The notes: generated by a model from the letters alone, not told the origin. A stretch of 64,000 bases of DNA from Macrothele yani (GCA_039090855.1 CM077025.1:98374489-98438488), one strand, 5' to 3'. Counted from the stretch's first letter, positions 42,340-54,174 are shown. Program-made: numbers and translations.

Positions 42340-42840
42340 GGCTGAGGTAGCCCATTCGTGACATTGTCGCAGATATAGTGCGTTCGGAAATGATCCTTGG
42401 CACGCCATTGTTGAATTCTGCAGTGATTTGCCGGGTTGTGGACCCTCTGTTCGCTTACACGATTCTCGTTGCATGGAGTCCTTTAACCCCTCTGATACAT
42501 CAACTGCTTTCGTCTACAGGATCGCCATTTTCTGGAAGTTGTTTGAGTGTCGAACCATTTATGGTAAACCCTTGCTACTGTCATGCGTAAAAATCTCAGG
42601 AGGGTGGCCGTTTGAAAAAATGCTCGAACCTGCACGCGTGGTGCCAAATATCATGCCACTGTCAAAGTCGCTCATAGCACACGTTTTGCCCATTCCGACC
42701 CCTTCAATCGAAAGCTAACTGATGTTCGACAAGTTGGTCTGCTTGATTTAAACATCGCACCCCGCTCACGTGACGACTTACGTGTTAGAGTGAATCATGT
42801 GACATGGGCAAGTGTACCTAATAAACCAGCCTCTCATTGT
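42340..42840 (-). pseudogene. Tc1-like transposase N-terminal fragment
   Basis: On the minus strand, MSDFDSGMIFG near 42690 starts like many Tc1 proteins (SDFERGxI). A nearby frame reads ATLLRFLRMTVARVYHKWFD, the first helix-turn-helix, followed by QTTSRKW, RRKQLMYQRG and a decayed second helix region. No catalytic domain remains. Confidence 0.6.
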
Positions 42841-44465
42841 ATGTAATTCCAATCCAGCAATGGTGTTTTTCAGAACGTGTACTCCTAACGCTACGGAGCG
42901 GGGGCGTCTTTCCTGCTCTGTCGAGGGTTCATTAAGTTTTCCCAGAAAGCTAATTCAGTAAATGTACTATTCTCTTCTTGAAGATGAAACAATCTTATTA
43001 CTCCCAATAAAACAGTACATTCTTCCAAAATTATACTCTTTATTGGTGCAAATAGGCAGGAGTGGTCATTGTTATGCTTGTCCTTATTCCTATGTTTACT
43101 TTAATCTACTATCCTCTTTAAATTTGCTTCAACACCCCCCCCCCCCGGCATTATTTTACCTCGATTCCAGAACTTCCTAGTTCCGTCGTTCTCCGAGCGC
43201 CCTACGCTTCTGTGCTTCACTTCGCGCTTATTTCTTACATCAGTGCTCTCTGCATGAAATTTCTCCCCTCGTCCGCCTAGAATGAGAAGTCGTTCCTTCT
43301 TTCACTTCGACCGCCAGAGCTCATCTCCACCTTGCCTTCCCTCCTTTTTTTACCAGAAAAATGCGCCGAGTTTTTTCTCCAAAGTTCATTCTCTTCAGTC
43401 ATCCCTCCGGTCAACCGCTGACCACTAACATGCCTCTCTCAACTCCTCGTTAATCTAACTTTCCCACCTGTGAACTATATCGTTCCGTTTGTATTTCCGT
43501 GGGAATAAAGACTTTTAATCTTCTCATTAAAACTAGAGACTCCAAAGAGGCCATGCGGTGAAAACCCTCTCACGACAATAATCGGGGAAATAAAAGCATT
43601 CCAATGCAGTTCGTGATGTGTGGGTGAAGATGGTTTCTCAAAAGCAGTAGTAGAATACATTTTCTTTGAAGGAAAAAAGCGGCTAAGGAAGAATCTCCTA
43701 TTTCTCAAAAACACCAACAATAACATATTAAATGATATTAATGTTGCGCTGGACATTGGAGTAACCTTAAACCCGAAACTTTTGCCATATGTTTCTGAGA
43801 ATTCATATTTCCACTTTATACTCTCATGATTTTAATAAAAAAATGATTACTGCATCTAAAATAGCGGAGTATTTAATAAATTATGTGCAGAAATGTCACA
43901 CTGTACACACATGAGCTATAGGATTCGATTAGACCAACAGCCCTTGTCCTGCGGTGATTCTGTTTATATATCACAGGAGTAAATAGCCGTTCTGCATCGT
44001 ATTAGTTAAAAAAAAAAGGGGGGGGGGGTTCGTTTTTGTTTCAAGTTAAGTTTTACAGTAAGTTGAAATATCATTATATTTAAATAAAATTAATCCTTAA
44101 TTTAATTAAGAGGATGCTCTTTCAAATAAAAAAGGCTTCGAACTTAATTCAGCGAGAAAATCTGTTTATAGAAGTGGTTTTCATATAACGAGTGCCTATG
44201 TTACTTCTCGGTAAGAATAATGTTTAAATTATCTTCCAAGTAAACTTCAGTTTCTTCCAAAAAACGGCATTGATTTCCTTTATAAAATAATGTAGGGAAT
44301 ATTTCTCTACAAGACTGAGTAGGCTTTTTCTTCTTTCATACCTATTTTCCCATTCGTGCTATTTGCCTTCTGAACTACCACCGTGTACTCCGCTGTGACT
44401 CGTCAGGAACAGAAATCTAAGCACAAATAAATAAATAAATAAATAAATAAATAAAATTATCATTA
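42841..44465. other. No gene recognised
   Basis: Contains a C-run (43136-43146), an A-then-G homopolymer run (about 44008-44028), an ATAA tetranucleotide run (about 44425-44455) and a 69-codon plus-strand frame (43620-43829) resembling nothing I know. The C/T-rich part 43140-43480 could be LTR-derived, but I cannot show a partner. Confidence 0.4.
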
Positions 44466-45109
44466 AGTGTAGTTGTCCAGAGCTCATGAAACTGAATTTG
44501 GTAAAACAAATCTAAATCCAGAGCTAATGAAGTCGAATTTCTTAAAAATTAGCCTAAATCCAAAACTTATAAAATTGAGTTTCTTAAGAAATTAGTCGAA
44601 ATCTAGAGCTAATGGAACTGCATTCCATAAAAATTAGTCGATATCCGGAGCTAATAAAATTAAATTTCGTAAAAGTTAATCTGATTTCAGAGCTAATGAA
44701 ATTTAATTTCGTAGGAGTTAATATAAATCCAGATAAGATTGAATTTGCTAAAAATTAGTAAAATACAGACCTAAAAAAATTTAATTTGGTAAAAGTGTGG
44801 CTAAATCCAAAGCTAATAAAACTTAATTTTGTAAAAAAAATGATCTAAATCGAGAGCGAATGAAACTGAATTTTGTAAGAAAAAGTTTAAATCCAGAGCT
44901 AATAAAACTGAATTTTGTTAAAATTAGTCAAAACTGGAGCTAATGAAATTATTGAATTTCTAGGAAATTAGAAATCCAGAACTAATAACACTTAATTTCC
45001 TAAAAATTAGTAAAGTGCAGAGCTAAAAAAATTTCATTTAGTAAACATTTCCCTAAATCCAGAGTTAGTAAAATTATTGAATTCCAAGAAAATTACTGAA
45101 ATCCAGAAA

Positions 45110-45142
<33 letters not shown>

Positions 45143-45865
45143 GAATTTCGCAAACATTAGTCCAGAGCTTATAAAAATTAATTCGGTAAAAGTTAGTCTG
45201 CATCCAGAACTAATAAAATTGAATTTCCTAAAAATTAAAAATACAAAGCTAAAAAATTTGAATTAGTAAAAATTTGCCTAAATCCATAGCAAATAAAATT
45301 ATTGCATTTCCAGAAAATTAGTGAAATCCAAAACTAATAAAACTGAATTCCGTAAAAATTGGTCTACATCCAGAGCTTATAAAATTAAATTCGGTAAAAA
45401 TGAGTCTGAATCTAGAGCTAATAAAACTGCTGAATTTCGTAAAAGTTAATAGAAATGCAGAACCAATGATTTCAATTTCCTAAAAATTATTAAAATACAG
45501 AGATGAAATCATTTTAATTAGTAAAAATCTATCTAAATCCAGAGCTAATAAGATTGAATTTTATAAAAAACTAGTCCGAATCCAGAGCTAATAAAATTTT
45601 ATATTGTAAAATTAGTCCAGAGCTAATAAAATTACTGAATTTCCAGAAAATTAGTGAAATTCAGAACTACTAAAACTGAGCTACGTAAATGTTCGTTGAT
45701 ATCCAGAACTTATAAAATTAAATTTCGTAAAAGTTAGTTCAGAACTAATAAAATTGAATTTAGTAAAAATTTGCCGAAATCCAGAGCTAATAAAACTGAA
45801 TTTCTTAAAAATTCGTATAAATTTAGAGCTAATAAAATTGAATATAGTGAAATTAGAATAAACTG
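44466..45865. repeat. AT-rich minisatellite, about 42-base unit, about 33 copies
   Basis: Unit close to AAATCCAGAGCTAATAAAA followed by TTGAATTTCGTAAAAATTAGTC. Units vary by substitutions and small indels, with some shorter units (about 30 bases). A 30-base A-run at about 45111-45140 lies inside. No unique spacers separate the units. Confidence 0.85.
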
Positions 45866-46607
45866 CTAGTGACATAACAACATACCGATCTGGTATGACG
45901 GGAGTTCCAGAAACAAGATACGTAACCAAGTGCAAAAAATTAAAATCTTTACTGGAAAATAATTCAGATGTTGGGAAAATGCCGACATGGTGGTGCGCTC
46001 TCACCATAGAAAATAGGATTGAAAATGAAAGGAAAAGAGCAAAAACAAAAAGCCACTTACCATGCAGTGCTGTTAGGTGCAATGTTCGTAGGATTCCTCC
46101 CAGTGCCCTGTCGCGTTTGCGCGTCAGGCCTTCGCCGTGAGGTAATGATGCAGTTCCAGGCCTTCCCGAGATTTCTTCTTTTATTATGAAATGAACGAAT
46201 TACAATTCTTTATTCCTACAACCGAGAGTGGTCACAACTGGTATTGTCCTAGTACGAAATGCTTATTTAGTTTTACTATACAAGCTGGTTTCTGAGTAGT
46301 TCTTCCATTTACTTATCTTTATACTTTAACTACAAATCTGTTTCCATCATTCCAGCTTTTACTTAATTCTCACCTCAATCTCCCTTCTCCGATCGGAGAA
46401 CAAAAATATTTATCCTCTCCTAGAATACCTCCTCCTGCTCAGGCAACGAAAATCACCACTCTCGTACGGAGAAACTCAAAGTCTATCTCACACCTCCTTC
46501 GAGCGCTAGAATAAATCTTCCGTCGTTTTCCTGCCTTCGTTCATAAACAAGCGATCTTCTTTCATTTACCTCACCCCCTTTCTCTGAGCAGTTGCTGAGT
46601 GCTTATA
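45866..46607. other. No gene recognised
   Basis: Flank between the minisatellite and a Tc1 element. An 81-codon plus-strand frame at 45895-46140 shows no family resemblance. Confidence 0.4.
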
Positions 46608-47805
46608 CACGGTCCAATCACATTATTGGGACCACCAGCTAATATCCAGAGCAACCGCCGTGTGCAGCGTGGACAGCAGCTAGACGGGCTGAGAGTGACT
46701 CAGTAAGGTGCTGGAAAATGTTCAGAGGTATGTGAAGCCATGATGACTGCAGTGCATCCGACAGGGTGTGGAGGGTGCGTGGTGGAGGATCCATAGTGTG
46801 AACAACACGATCGAGGTGGTCCCACAGATACTCAGTTGGGTTTAAGTCTGGGGGGGGGCGGCAGGGAAGAACTTTGAAGTCTTCATCGCGCTCTTTCAAC
46901 CACTCTCGGACATTTCTAGCTGTGTGACACGTCGCATTGTCGTGCTGGAAGACCCCATCCGCCCCAGGGAAGACAATCAGCATGTATTGGTCTACGTGGT
47001 CTGCAAGGATGGATTCATAACGAATCCGGTCCATAGTACCTTCCACAGGCATGAATAGACCCAGAGAATGCCACGAAAACATTCCCCAGACCATAACGCT
47101 GCCCACACCAGCTTGTGTTCTTCCAGCAATGGTTAAAGAGTGTTTGTTCTCCGATGTTTCTCGCCTTAAACGCCAACGACTATCCATTCGATGAAGCAGA
47201 ATATGACTCATCGGAGAAGGCAATCCTTTGCCAAACAGCGGAGGTCTAATTCCAATACTGCCGTGCAAATGAAACCTTTTCTGCCGATGCACCCTCGTTA
47301 TCATAGGTGTAGTGACCATCTGTCTGCATCGGAGCCCCATACCGAGCACGGTTCGTTGTCGTTTTAGACACATTTCCCGTAGTCCCCTGGTTCATTCACC
47401 AAGTGAGTTGTTCCACTGTAGCGTGTCGATCTGCACTCATGCACCTTCGCAGCCGACGTTCACCTCTCAAATCAATGCCACGTGGTGCTCCATAGTTTAA
47501 ACGTCGGTTATTCGCCACGGTGCCATTTCTCCAATCAACCACAGCAGCACGCGAACAGTTCACAAACTGTGCTGTTTCAGAAATACTGCCACTCTTGGCC
47601 CAAAAGCCGGTAATCATCTGTTTTTGCAAGTCTGATAAATCGCTCCATTTATCCATGACAACAACGAGTGATATGTTTTCAGAATGCCTACAGCACACCT
47701 TGTATACCCTCCAAGCCAGCTCAATACACGTGCCTTCTTTCATTGGATACGCGTTGTTGACGTCAAAATTAGGAGGTGGTCACAATAATATATGACTCGA
47801 CTGTG
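46608..47805 (-). mobile_element. Tc1-like element
   Basis: Ends CACGGTCCAATCACATTATT (46608 on) and AATAATATATGACTCGACTG (before TG at 47805) are imperfectly inverted and flanked by TA. 1.2 kb. The transposase is on the minus strand in two frames. Confidence 0.85.
46639..47743 (-). pseudogene. Tc1-like transposase, two frames
   Basis: 47396-47743 carries the N-terminus (MDKWSDLSDLQKQMITGFWA, then helix-turn-helix SISETAQFVNCSRAAVVDW) and stops after the linker. 46639-47373 carries the catalytic part: VGSVMVWGMFSWHSLG, FQHDNATCHTAR (Asp) and DLNPTEYLWDHL (Glu), with 35 residues between by my count. The first Asp block is out of frame. It ends AAHGGCSGY. At least two frame lesions. Confidence 0.82.
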
Positions 47806-47807
47806 TA

Positions 47808-48482
47808 TTTTCTTGCGATTAAATTATCCTCTTCGTCAGCAACTTTGCACCTGTGAATTACCATCATTACGGCTCCTTCTTGCGTATAAGTCACCCTTCA
47901 AACAAGGAAATGTATTCTGAAATCTCCAAACTGTTCAAAAATTCCTTCCTACGCTGAATTCCTGTTGAAGTGATATTCTTCGGATGTAGAGATGGTCATT
48001 CTCTTGCTCATTTACAACTAAACGTTGTATCAATGGATTCCCTCAATGCCTCCTATAAAAAGGGAGATATTTTGATATACGAGATGATATTAAAGAAAGC
48101 TATTAAAGCTAATTTTTCCTGCAGTTGGTGCATCTGTGGTAACAACTTTTAATGCCACTGTTTACCACACTCTTCCGTTTTTAAGCATAAATTTTCGAAA
48201 TTCGTTGTCATTTTTCTTTTTCCTATTTTTATTTTGGAAACAAAATTATTAATATGTAACCGTAAAGATTTCATTTATGTTGTACTTTTCTTAGAGGAAC
48301 TGCGAAGGTGTTTACAGAGTTCTCCCCACTAAAGGATCCACTTTGAGGTAAAAAATAGTTCGTCTGCAATATTCAGACTCCAGCAATGAACTTGGTTTTT
48401 GGAACCTTGCGTTTATACAGATTTCAGCCTGAAAATATGTGATTCGTTTACAGTTCTGTTTTCAGCGAGGTTTGAAATTCAC

Positions 48483-48514
<32 letters not shown>

Positions 48515-48701
48515 ACAAGAAAGAAAAGAAAAGGAAAAGAGATATGGCCTTTGAATTCTATTCTAATATTTTTCCTGGCTATACTTTTCTTTGTCAAATA
48601 GATATCCGAAATATTAACTAACGTAAACATGATTTTAATTCCGTTTATAAATAAAATATTGCTTTCTTTTGTACAGGCTGATACATGCCCTTTCTTTTCT
48701 G
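47808..48701. other. No gene; A-run
   Basis: Old AT-rich sequence with an A-run at about 48482-48510. No supported frame. Confidence 0.45.
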
Positions 48702-50709
48702 CAAGTTGGAACTGAAGAACAGGTTCTCTGCTTTAGAAGGCCTAACATCGGAAGAAGTGGACATCTCTGAAGTTAACAGAAAAGTAACCAAAGCTCTTAT
48801 GGAAACAGCAACAAAATTAGCTGGGTCTAAGAACAAGTTGCATGTAAACAAATTATCAGGAAAAACGAAAATGTTGATGCAAAAAAGAAGAGAGATGAGG
48901 ACAACTAAAGAAGATGTGACTTCCAAAGTGGAATATATAGAGCTATGCAAGACAGTAAGAAAAAGTATCACTGAAGACGTAAGAAAATTCAACTGTGAAC
49001 TAGTGAGGAAAGCAATTGAAAACAACCAAAGCCTAAAGACAGCAAAGGGACATCTCAGTAAGGGAAGAAAACAGATTATGGCACTGAGAAAAGAAGATGG
49101 TTCTGTAACAAGAAATAGAGGCGAAATTTTGACAAGAGTGAAAGATTTCTACTCCGAATTATATGAAAGGGATGATACATGTACTCCAGGCATCATGAAA
49201 GGTACCAGAGTTCTTCCAGTCCTTCCAGCAGAAGTTGCACATGCAATCAAGAACATGAAGCGGGGAAAAGCTCCAGGAGAAGATGGAATTAATGTAGACA
49301 TCATACAAGGAGCAAGTGGAGAAATCGAAACAGTACTCGCCCAAATTTTCACTCGATGCCTTAATGAAGGAAAGATTCCTGAGGATTGGAACACCGCTAC
49401 AATGATCCTGCTACATAAGAAAGGTGACATTGAGGATCTCGGAAACTACAGACCTATCAGCCTCCTATCAGTAGTTTATAAAATCTTCACTAAAGTTCTT
49501 TCACATAGCTTGAAGGTAACACTGGACATGGCTCAACCGAGAGAACAAGCTGGATTCAGGAGTGGCTACAGCACAATAGATCATATCCACGTACTGAGAG
49601 AACTAACTGAAAGAGCGAGGGAATATGAACTTCCATTGTGCATGGCTTTTATCGATTATGAAAAAGCCTTTGATTTGGTGAAACCATCAGCAGTTACAAT
49701 GGCTCTGAAAACCTGCGGTATTGAAGATGCATACATTAATATTATTAATAACATCTATGAAAATGCAAGTGCAAAGATTCGGCTGTTTGAAAATACAACA
49801 CACGTAAAAATTGGAAAGGGAGTAAGACAAGGTGACACCATATCTCCGAAGCTCTTTAATGCCACATTGGAGGGTGTTTTTCAGTCGCTGAGCTGGGAAA
49901 ACAAGGGGATAAAGATTAATGAAGATTATCTAACCCACCTTCGTTTTGCTGATGACGTAGTCATTTTTGCAACTACCCCATCAGAGCTGCAGAGTATGAT
50001 CCAGGAACTTGCTGACAAGAGTAAAGAAGTGGGATTAAAAATGAACTTTCAGAAGACAAAAGTGATGTTCAATGCTTTTACAAGAAATGAAGATTTATCG
50101 ATTGATGGAGAAAAGCTGGAGATAACAGACACGTACGTTTATCTTGGACAGCAGATATCAAGTGAGGGTCACATTGATGAAGAAATGAATCGGCGTACAA
50201 AACTTGCCTGGAGAGCTTTTGGAAGAAACAGCATAATTTTCAAGAGCAATATGCCATTATGTCTTAAAAGAAAAGTGTTTGATCAATGCATCCTTCCAGT
50301 GCTTACGTATGGTGCAGAGACGTGGACCTTAACTAAAAGAGACATACAAAGGCTGCAGACAACTCAAAGTAGCATGGAGAGGTGCATACTTGGTGTAACC
50401 AGGAGAGATAAGAAGAGGAACTCGTGGATCCGAAAAATGGCAAGAGTGGAAGATATCATGATCAGAGTTAAATCCCTGAAATGGCAATGGGCTGGACATA
50501 CTGCCAGAAGGACAGATCATCGATGGACAGCCGAAATTTTAGATTGGATTCCAAGGGACAGGAAAAGACCCAGAAGAAGACCACATGGGAGATGGGTGGA
50601 TGAAATTCGAAAGTATGCAGGGGTGACATGGAGGAGACTGGCACAAGACAGACCGTTGTGGAGGAAACTTGGGGAGACCTTCGTCCAGCAGTGGATTGAT
50701 AATGGTTGA
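48685..50709 (+). CDS. RTE reverse transcriptase, copy C (open)
   Basis: 674 codons without a stop; the first few codons come from flanking DNA, and an in-frame ATG inside the element is at about 48871. Motifs: NMKRGKAPGEDGI, KKGDIEDLGNYRPISLLSV, AFIDYEKAFDLV (motif A), GVRQGDTISPKLFN (motif B), RFADDVVIF (motif C). A 6-base deletion near 49200 relative to copy B keeps the frame. The RT is complete and could be active if translated, but without endonuclease the copy is not autonomous. Confidence 0.85.
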   Translation: MPFLFCKLELKNRFSALEGLTSEEVDISEVNRKVTKALMETATKLAGSKNKLHVNKLSGKTKMLMQKRREMRTTKEDVTSKVEYIELCKTVRKSITEDVRKFNCELVRKAIENNQSLKTAKGHLSKGRKQIMALRKEDGSVTRNRGEILTRVKDFYSELYERDDTCTPGIMKGTRVLPVLPAEVAHAIKNMKRGKAPGEDGINVDIIQGASGEIETVLAQIFTRCLNEGKIPEDWNTATMILLHKKGDIEDLGNYRPISLLSVVYKIFTKVLSHSLKVTLDMAQPREQAGFRSGYSTIDHIHVLRELTERAREYELPLCMAFIDYEKAFDLVKPSAVTMALKTCGIEDAYINIINNIYENASAKIRLFENTTHVKIGKGVRQGDTISPKLFNATLEGVFQSLSWENKGIKINEDYLTHLRFADDVVIFATTPSELQSMIQELADKSKEVGLKMNFQKTKVMFNAFTRNEDLSIDGEKLEITDTYVYLGQQISSEGHIDEEMNRRTKLAWRAFGRNSIIFKSNMPLCLKRKVFDQCILPVLTYGAETWTLTKRDIQRLQTTQSSMERCILGVTRRDKKRNSWIRKMARVEDIMIRVKSLKWQWAGHTARRTDHRWTAEILDWIPRDRKRPRRRPHGRWVDEIRKYAGVTWRRLAQDRPLWRKLGETFVQQWIDNG

Positions 50710-50724
50710 CAATGATGATGATGA

Positions 50725-50728
<4 letters not shown>
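48702..50728 (+). mobile_element. RTE LINE copy C, 5' truncated
   Basis: Starts abruptly at the equivalent of position 9674 in copy B (AAGTTGGAACTGAAG) and lacks the endonuclease. It ends in the (TGA)n tail followed by a TA run. 5' truncation is usual for target-primed reverse transcription. Confidence 0.92.
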
Positions 50729-50755
<27 letters not shown>

Positions 50756-50756
50756 C
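50729..50756. repeat. (TA)n run at the RTE tail / LTR element junction
   Basis: TA units between the RTE copy C tail and the first base of the LTR at 50757. The LTR retrotransposon probably inserted in this run, since TA units continue at 57140-57159. Confidence 0.8.
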
Positions 50757-52252
50757 TGTTGCTACCCCCGGGTCGCCGGATTATCGAATAAAAATAATAA
50801 GCTTTAAGAATTTAGATGTCAGGATGTCAGGCAATGGCTGACGGCCCGGGGGTAGACAGTAAAATTTAGAATAATATTTGTGAGCTCTTTTTATCGCCGA
50901 AATCTTATGTACTGGTGAAAGAATTTATCCTGCAATTTAGCCAATCAAAACTAAGAAATTCTGACACTCATTAATTAGTCATGCAACTTCAGGACTGGCA
51001 CAAGACAACATACATTTAATCAATTAACAACAAAATATGAGGATAATGATGAAGGCGTCTATGTACAGAGGATTGTGAAGGAGGGGCGTCAAGTAGACTC
51101 GCCCCTTTCGGGATAGCTCTGAGGCTGAATTTGTCATTAAAGTCAATGATTATTTGTTGGCCTATACAGTCCGGCTTTAAAAACAGTTCTCAGCCGACGA
51201 GAGTCTATTGGCTGACCGGAGCCAATGTAATCACAACTGGCATGCATACATAAGTTCTGTACTTACAGATATGCTGTTTCCTCAGGGTATCCATGTTTGA
51301 TGCATTTATATTCGAAGCGCACCTGTGTGATGACACGCCCATTTCAGAGCGCGCACTATAACCAATGGAGAGGGAGTCGAACCCCATCTCCCACTTTCTC
51401 TCGTGCACTGCATTCACCTGCATGAAATCATGGACGAATTTATGCGCACCAATGTCGTGGTGGAACGAAGCCGCTGACGTGTAGAAGGATCCGTTCGTCT
51501 CTCCAAAGGTGATTCTCGCATACATCACCGGTCGGCATCTCCGTCATTCGGGGCTGTAATTCCATCACATCGTGTGACCTCCGGGAAACTGGCTTTCTCT
51601 TACGTGCATTCTAGCACCAGGAAAAGAGGTATCGTCTTCTCTCCTCTTCCTCGCGGTAATATCAACCGCTCGGCCGCTCCTTGTACAGCTGGCCGGCATC
51701 TTCGGACAGAAGCTCTTCCTCCGAGCTGAATCCGCTTCACCGAGACTCGTTCGCTTCACGGCTCGGAACCAGACTATTCTTTTTCGCTTGTTTACATCAT
51801 TCACAGATTCCTTGTTCTTCTTCTTATGGGTCTGTTTAAACTCTCTTGTTAGCCTGAAAGCATTTTGCGCGGTGAAGTGGTATGAAATACATGCCTCTGC
51901 ATTCGGAATATGTGGTGGGTCCCACTTCCTGAAAAGTACAGAAAACACATAGCTTAACTAACACTCCTTTGTCCTGCCGAGGTTCGGAGTAGCAAACGCC
52001 ATAAGTTTCCTGATCTGTTGACACTTTAATGGCTATCTGACTTGATCGACACGCACTAAGGGGGCGACGCATCGTGTTCCCCACACCAGGCTAGGATTTC
52101 TCCCTTCGAAGAAAAAGGGCTCTTATCTGTGTTCTCCTCTTTTGAAATGCGGGAAACCACTAGCTGTTAATTTTCACCCAATAATTAATGCTGTTCCCGC
52201 CTATTGCCAAACCTGCTAATCGAATTCATTTCAGTACCTAAAAGTCGTAACA
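50757..52252 (-). repeat. 3' LTR (minus orientation), 1,496 bases
   Basis: Starts TGTTGCTACCCCCGGG and ends GTCGTAACA on the plus strand. It contains a 127-codon minus-strand frame (51565-51948). Confidence 0.93.
51565..51948 (-). CDS. 127-codon frame inside the LTR, unknown
   Basis: Open in both LTR copies (also 56452-56835) with one visible residue change (KQTHKKK against KQTPKKK). It begins MFSVLFRKWDPPHIPNAEA; the middle is basic and lysine-rich, with no domain I recognise. Because the LTRs are nearly identical, conservation alone does not prove coding function. Confidence 0.3.
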   Translation of the reverse strand: MFSVLFRKWDPPHIPNAEACISYHFTAQNAFRLTREFKQTHKKKNKESVNDVNKRKRIVWFRAVKRTSLGEADSARRKSFCPKMPASCTRSGRAVDITARKRREDDTSFPGARMHVRESQFPGGHTM

Positions 52253-53614
52253 CTGCACCCAACGAAACAAGCGAATGTCCCCATTCGGCCTATAGGTCGA
52301 CCTCTGACCACTTAGGTGCGAACCATTGGGTGCTACCTTCTGAAAGGGTGGAGACTGTTAATTCCATCCACAAGGCTCGACCAATCCCTTCATTTTAGTC
52401 CTCGCACCATGTTATCACTTTCACTCTGGGCACATGCGGCTCCTCCCAAATTGTTTTCGTAATTTGGGGAACGCCCTCCAAAATTCTGTCCAAGGCTATC
52501 AAGATCTATTCACAAATTCCCCCTTCAACTAACGTTGAAGTGGTATCACACCACAAAACACAGCACCATACAAGCGCTACACTACCACTACACAAACACT
52601 GTACAAGCACTACACCAGCACTACACAAACAACACTGAAAGCAAATACCACACTAGGCCAAGTTCATATCACGTCACAGGAAAAGAAACGCTTTCCTTTT
52701 TGCTTATTATTCCTCATCTCAACGCCTTCACCTCCGGGGCCATCAGGGAAAAATTCAAACATTCGGATCCCCACAGTACCTACACTGAATCACTGGCGCA
52801 ACAGCTACGTTTCCAACACTTGGCAAACCACATCGCCAACCCAAGGAAATCAACCCAATTTCTTTAACAGCCTAATACCAGGATGCTTCCGACATCCAAA
52901 ATTCACACAGGGCTCACTCCCTGAAAACCTTGTAAACACCCATGCACAACAAACACATTGCTAGGTACGTTTCAGACTCAACGTCTACGGCTGAACAAAA
53001 TTTAGTAGTGCGGTAGATACGGCATCGATATCCGTTAACTTCGCTCGTATCGAATTTTTGACAGCTTACCGAGAACACCTGTCTCCTTCCGACCCAGCCA
53101 CTGTACCACGCCCACGAGGGAAACCTCTACCTCATCCATTGGTCTACAGAATTTCCTTGCTGCAGGTCCAAGCGTCCACCATTCCGACACTGAGAAAAGT
53201 CTTGACCAATCCAGGATTCGCAGGATAGGTCGATGTCGATCAGTAATACACACGACGCCATTTCCAGCGCATGGAAATTTCTTTCGTCCGAGCCTTCCAC
53301 AGTCGGCGGGTGCGAAGCACGTCGAAAGTGGCCAACACCACAGCTCAGAGACGAACACCTGTTGCGTCGAACAAGCCGAAACCATAACTTCGCCATAAAC
53401 GCTATGCCTTCACATACTTCGCAATACACATCGGGTTAAACCGACCCATTCCCTGTTTCGAAATTCACCTGCTGGAATGATTAACCTGAATGGACTGACT
53501 CTCTGCCATTTGGGTTAATTCCCGATCACAATTTCTTTCAATCCATAACTGATAGGTCGAACGACTGACAACTGCGCTTAGCGACTACCGATTCTCGTTC
53601 CTCTATGTTCCTCT
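52253..53614 (-). other. Internal region of the LTR element, possible protease remnant
   Basis: No long frame. On the minus strand between 53430 and 53040 fragments read GLFDATGV in one frame and PILRILDWSRLFSV in another. The order resembles retropepsin regions of Ty3-type elements (substrate-binding block, then an ILG-D-WL-like block), but the catalytic DTG was not found. The rest (52253-53030) shows ACACTAC-rich short repeats near 52550-52640 and nothing coding. Confidence 0.35.
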
Positions 53615-53678
53615 AGAGAGAACGTAGTTCCCAGGAGGAAACGCTATTCCGTTTCCTCCTGGGAACTACGTTCTCTCT
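53615..53678. repeat. Perfect 29-base palindrome
   Basis: Arms 53615-53643 and 53650-53678 are exact reverse complements (start AGAGAGAACGTAG) around the 6-base loop CTATTC. It lies beside the 36-base repeat array inside the LTR retrotransposon. Confidence 0.9.
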
Positions 53679-54019
53679 TGGACTGACATCTGCCAAGACG
53701 AAGAACTTTTTTTTTTTCTCTACACAACTCACACACATGTTCTCGAATAGGCTTACTACTGCTATTCAGTACATCTGCTCGAATAGACTGACCACTGCTA
53801 CTCAGTACTTTTGCTTGAATAGACTGACCACTGCTACTCAGTACTTTTGCTTGAATAGACTGACCACTGCTACTCAGTACTTTTGCTTGAATAGACTGAC
53901 CACTGCTACTCAGTACTTTTGCTCGAATAGACTGACCACTGTGTAACGTACCAGGAGATGTGACGTACCTGCCCGAAGGACGCACACGACATAAAGGCAG
54001 ATAGGAATCAGAATAAAAA

Positions 54020-54091
54020 GTCCGCGTAGCTCAATTGGTAGAGCAACTTATTCCGGAATGAGGGGATCCGGGTTCGAATCCTGGCGTGAAC
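54020..54091 (+). ncRNA. tRNA-like unit, left arm
   Basis: 72 bases with canonical tRNA segment lengths. Acceptor GTCCGCG pairs with CGTGAAC (one mismatch), D-stem GCTC/GAGC is perfect, and the T-stem CCGGG/CCTGG holds with one G-T. Box A TAGCTCAATTGG and box B GGTTCGAATCC fit Pol III consensus. The anticodon loop position reads TTCCGGA (CCG, which would be Arg), but the five flanking pairs do not form in register, only when shifted by one, so decoding function is doubtful. It more likely acts as a Pol III promoter or is a tRNA-derived insert. Confidence 0.65.
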
Positions 54092-54122
54092 AGAAATGAC
54101 GGAGAAATTTACTTCTTTATAA

Positions 54123-54140
54123 TGGCGCCCGAACAGGGAC
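54123..54140 (+). promoter_or_regulatory. Primer-binding site complementary to tRNA-Lys
   Basis: TGGCGCCCGAACAGGGAC matches 18 of 18 bases the complement of the 3' end of the tRNA-Lys species known as a retroelement primer. It starts directly after TTTATAA of the left arm, where a primer site lies relative to an LTR end. Confidence 0.85.
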
Positions 54141-54174
54141 CCATTATAACGAAGTAAATTTCTCCGTCATTTCT

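Noticed and set aside
43620..43829. 69-codon frame as a small gene
   Set aside because: No domain, signal or conserved neighbour; frames of this length are expected by chance in AT-rich DNA.
44466..45865. CRISPR or origin-like iterons in the AT-rich array
   Set aside because: Units run head to tail without spacers, vary in length, and lie in animal DNA. Minisatellite is the better reading.
45895..46140. 81-codon frame as a gene
   Set aside because: No recognisable domain and it overlaps the end of the minisatellite region.
52550..52640. ACACTAC-rich stretch as a coding repeat
   Set aside because: The encoded Tyr/His/Thr-rich frame is short and ends soon; low-complexity DNA is the simpler reading.
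54123..54140. Fragment of an integrated retrovirus, because the primer site is the one used by many retroviruses
   Set aside because: No retroviral gene or LTR is nearby; tRNA-Lys sites also occur in many retrotransposons. Only the primer site matches.
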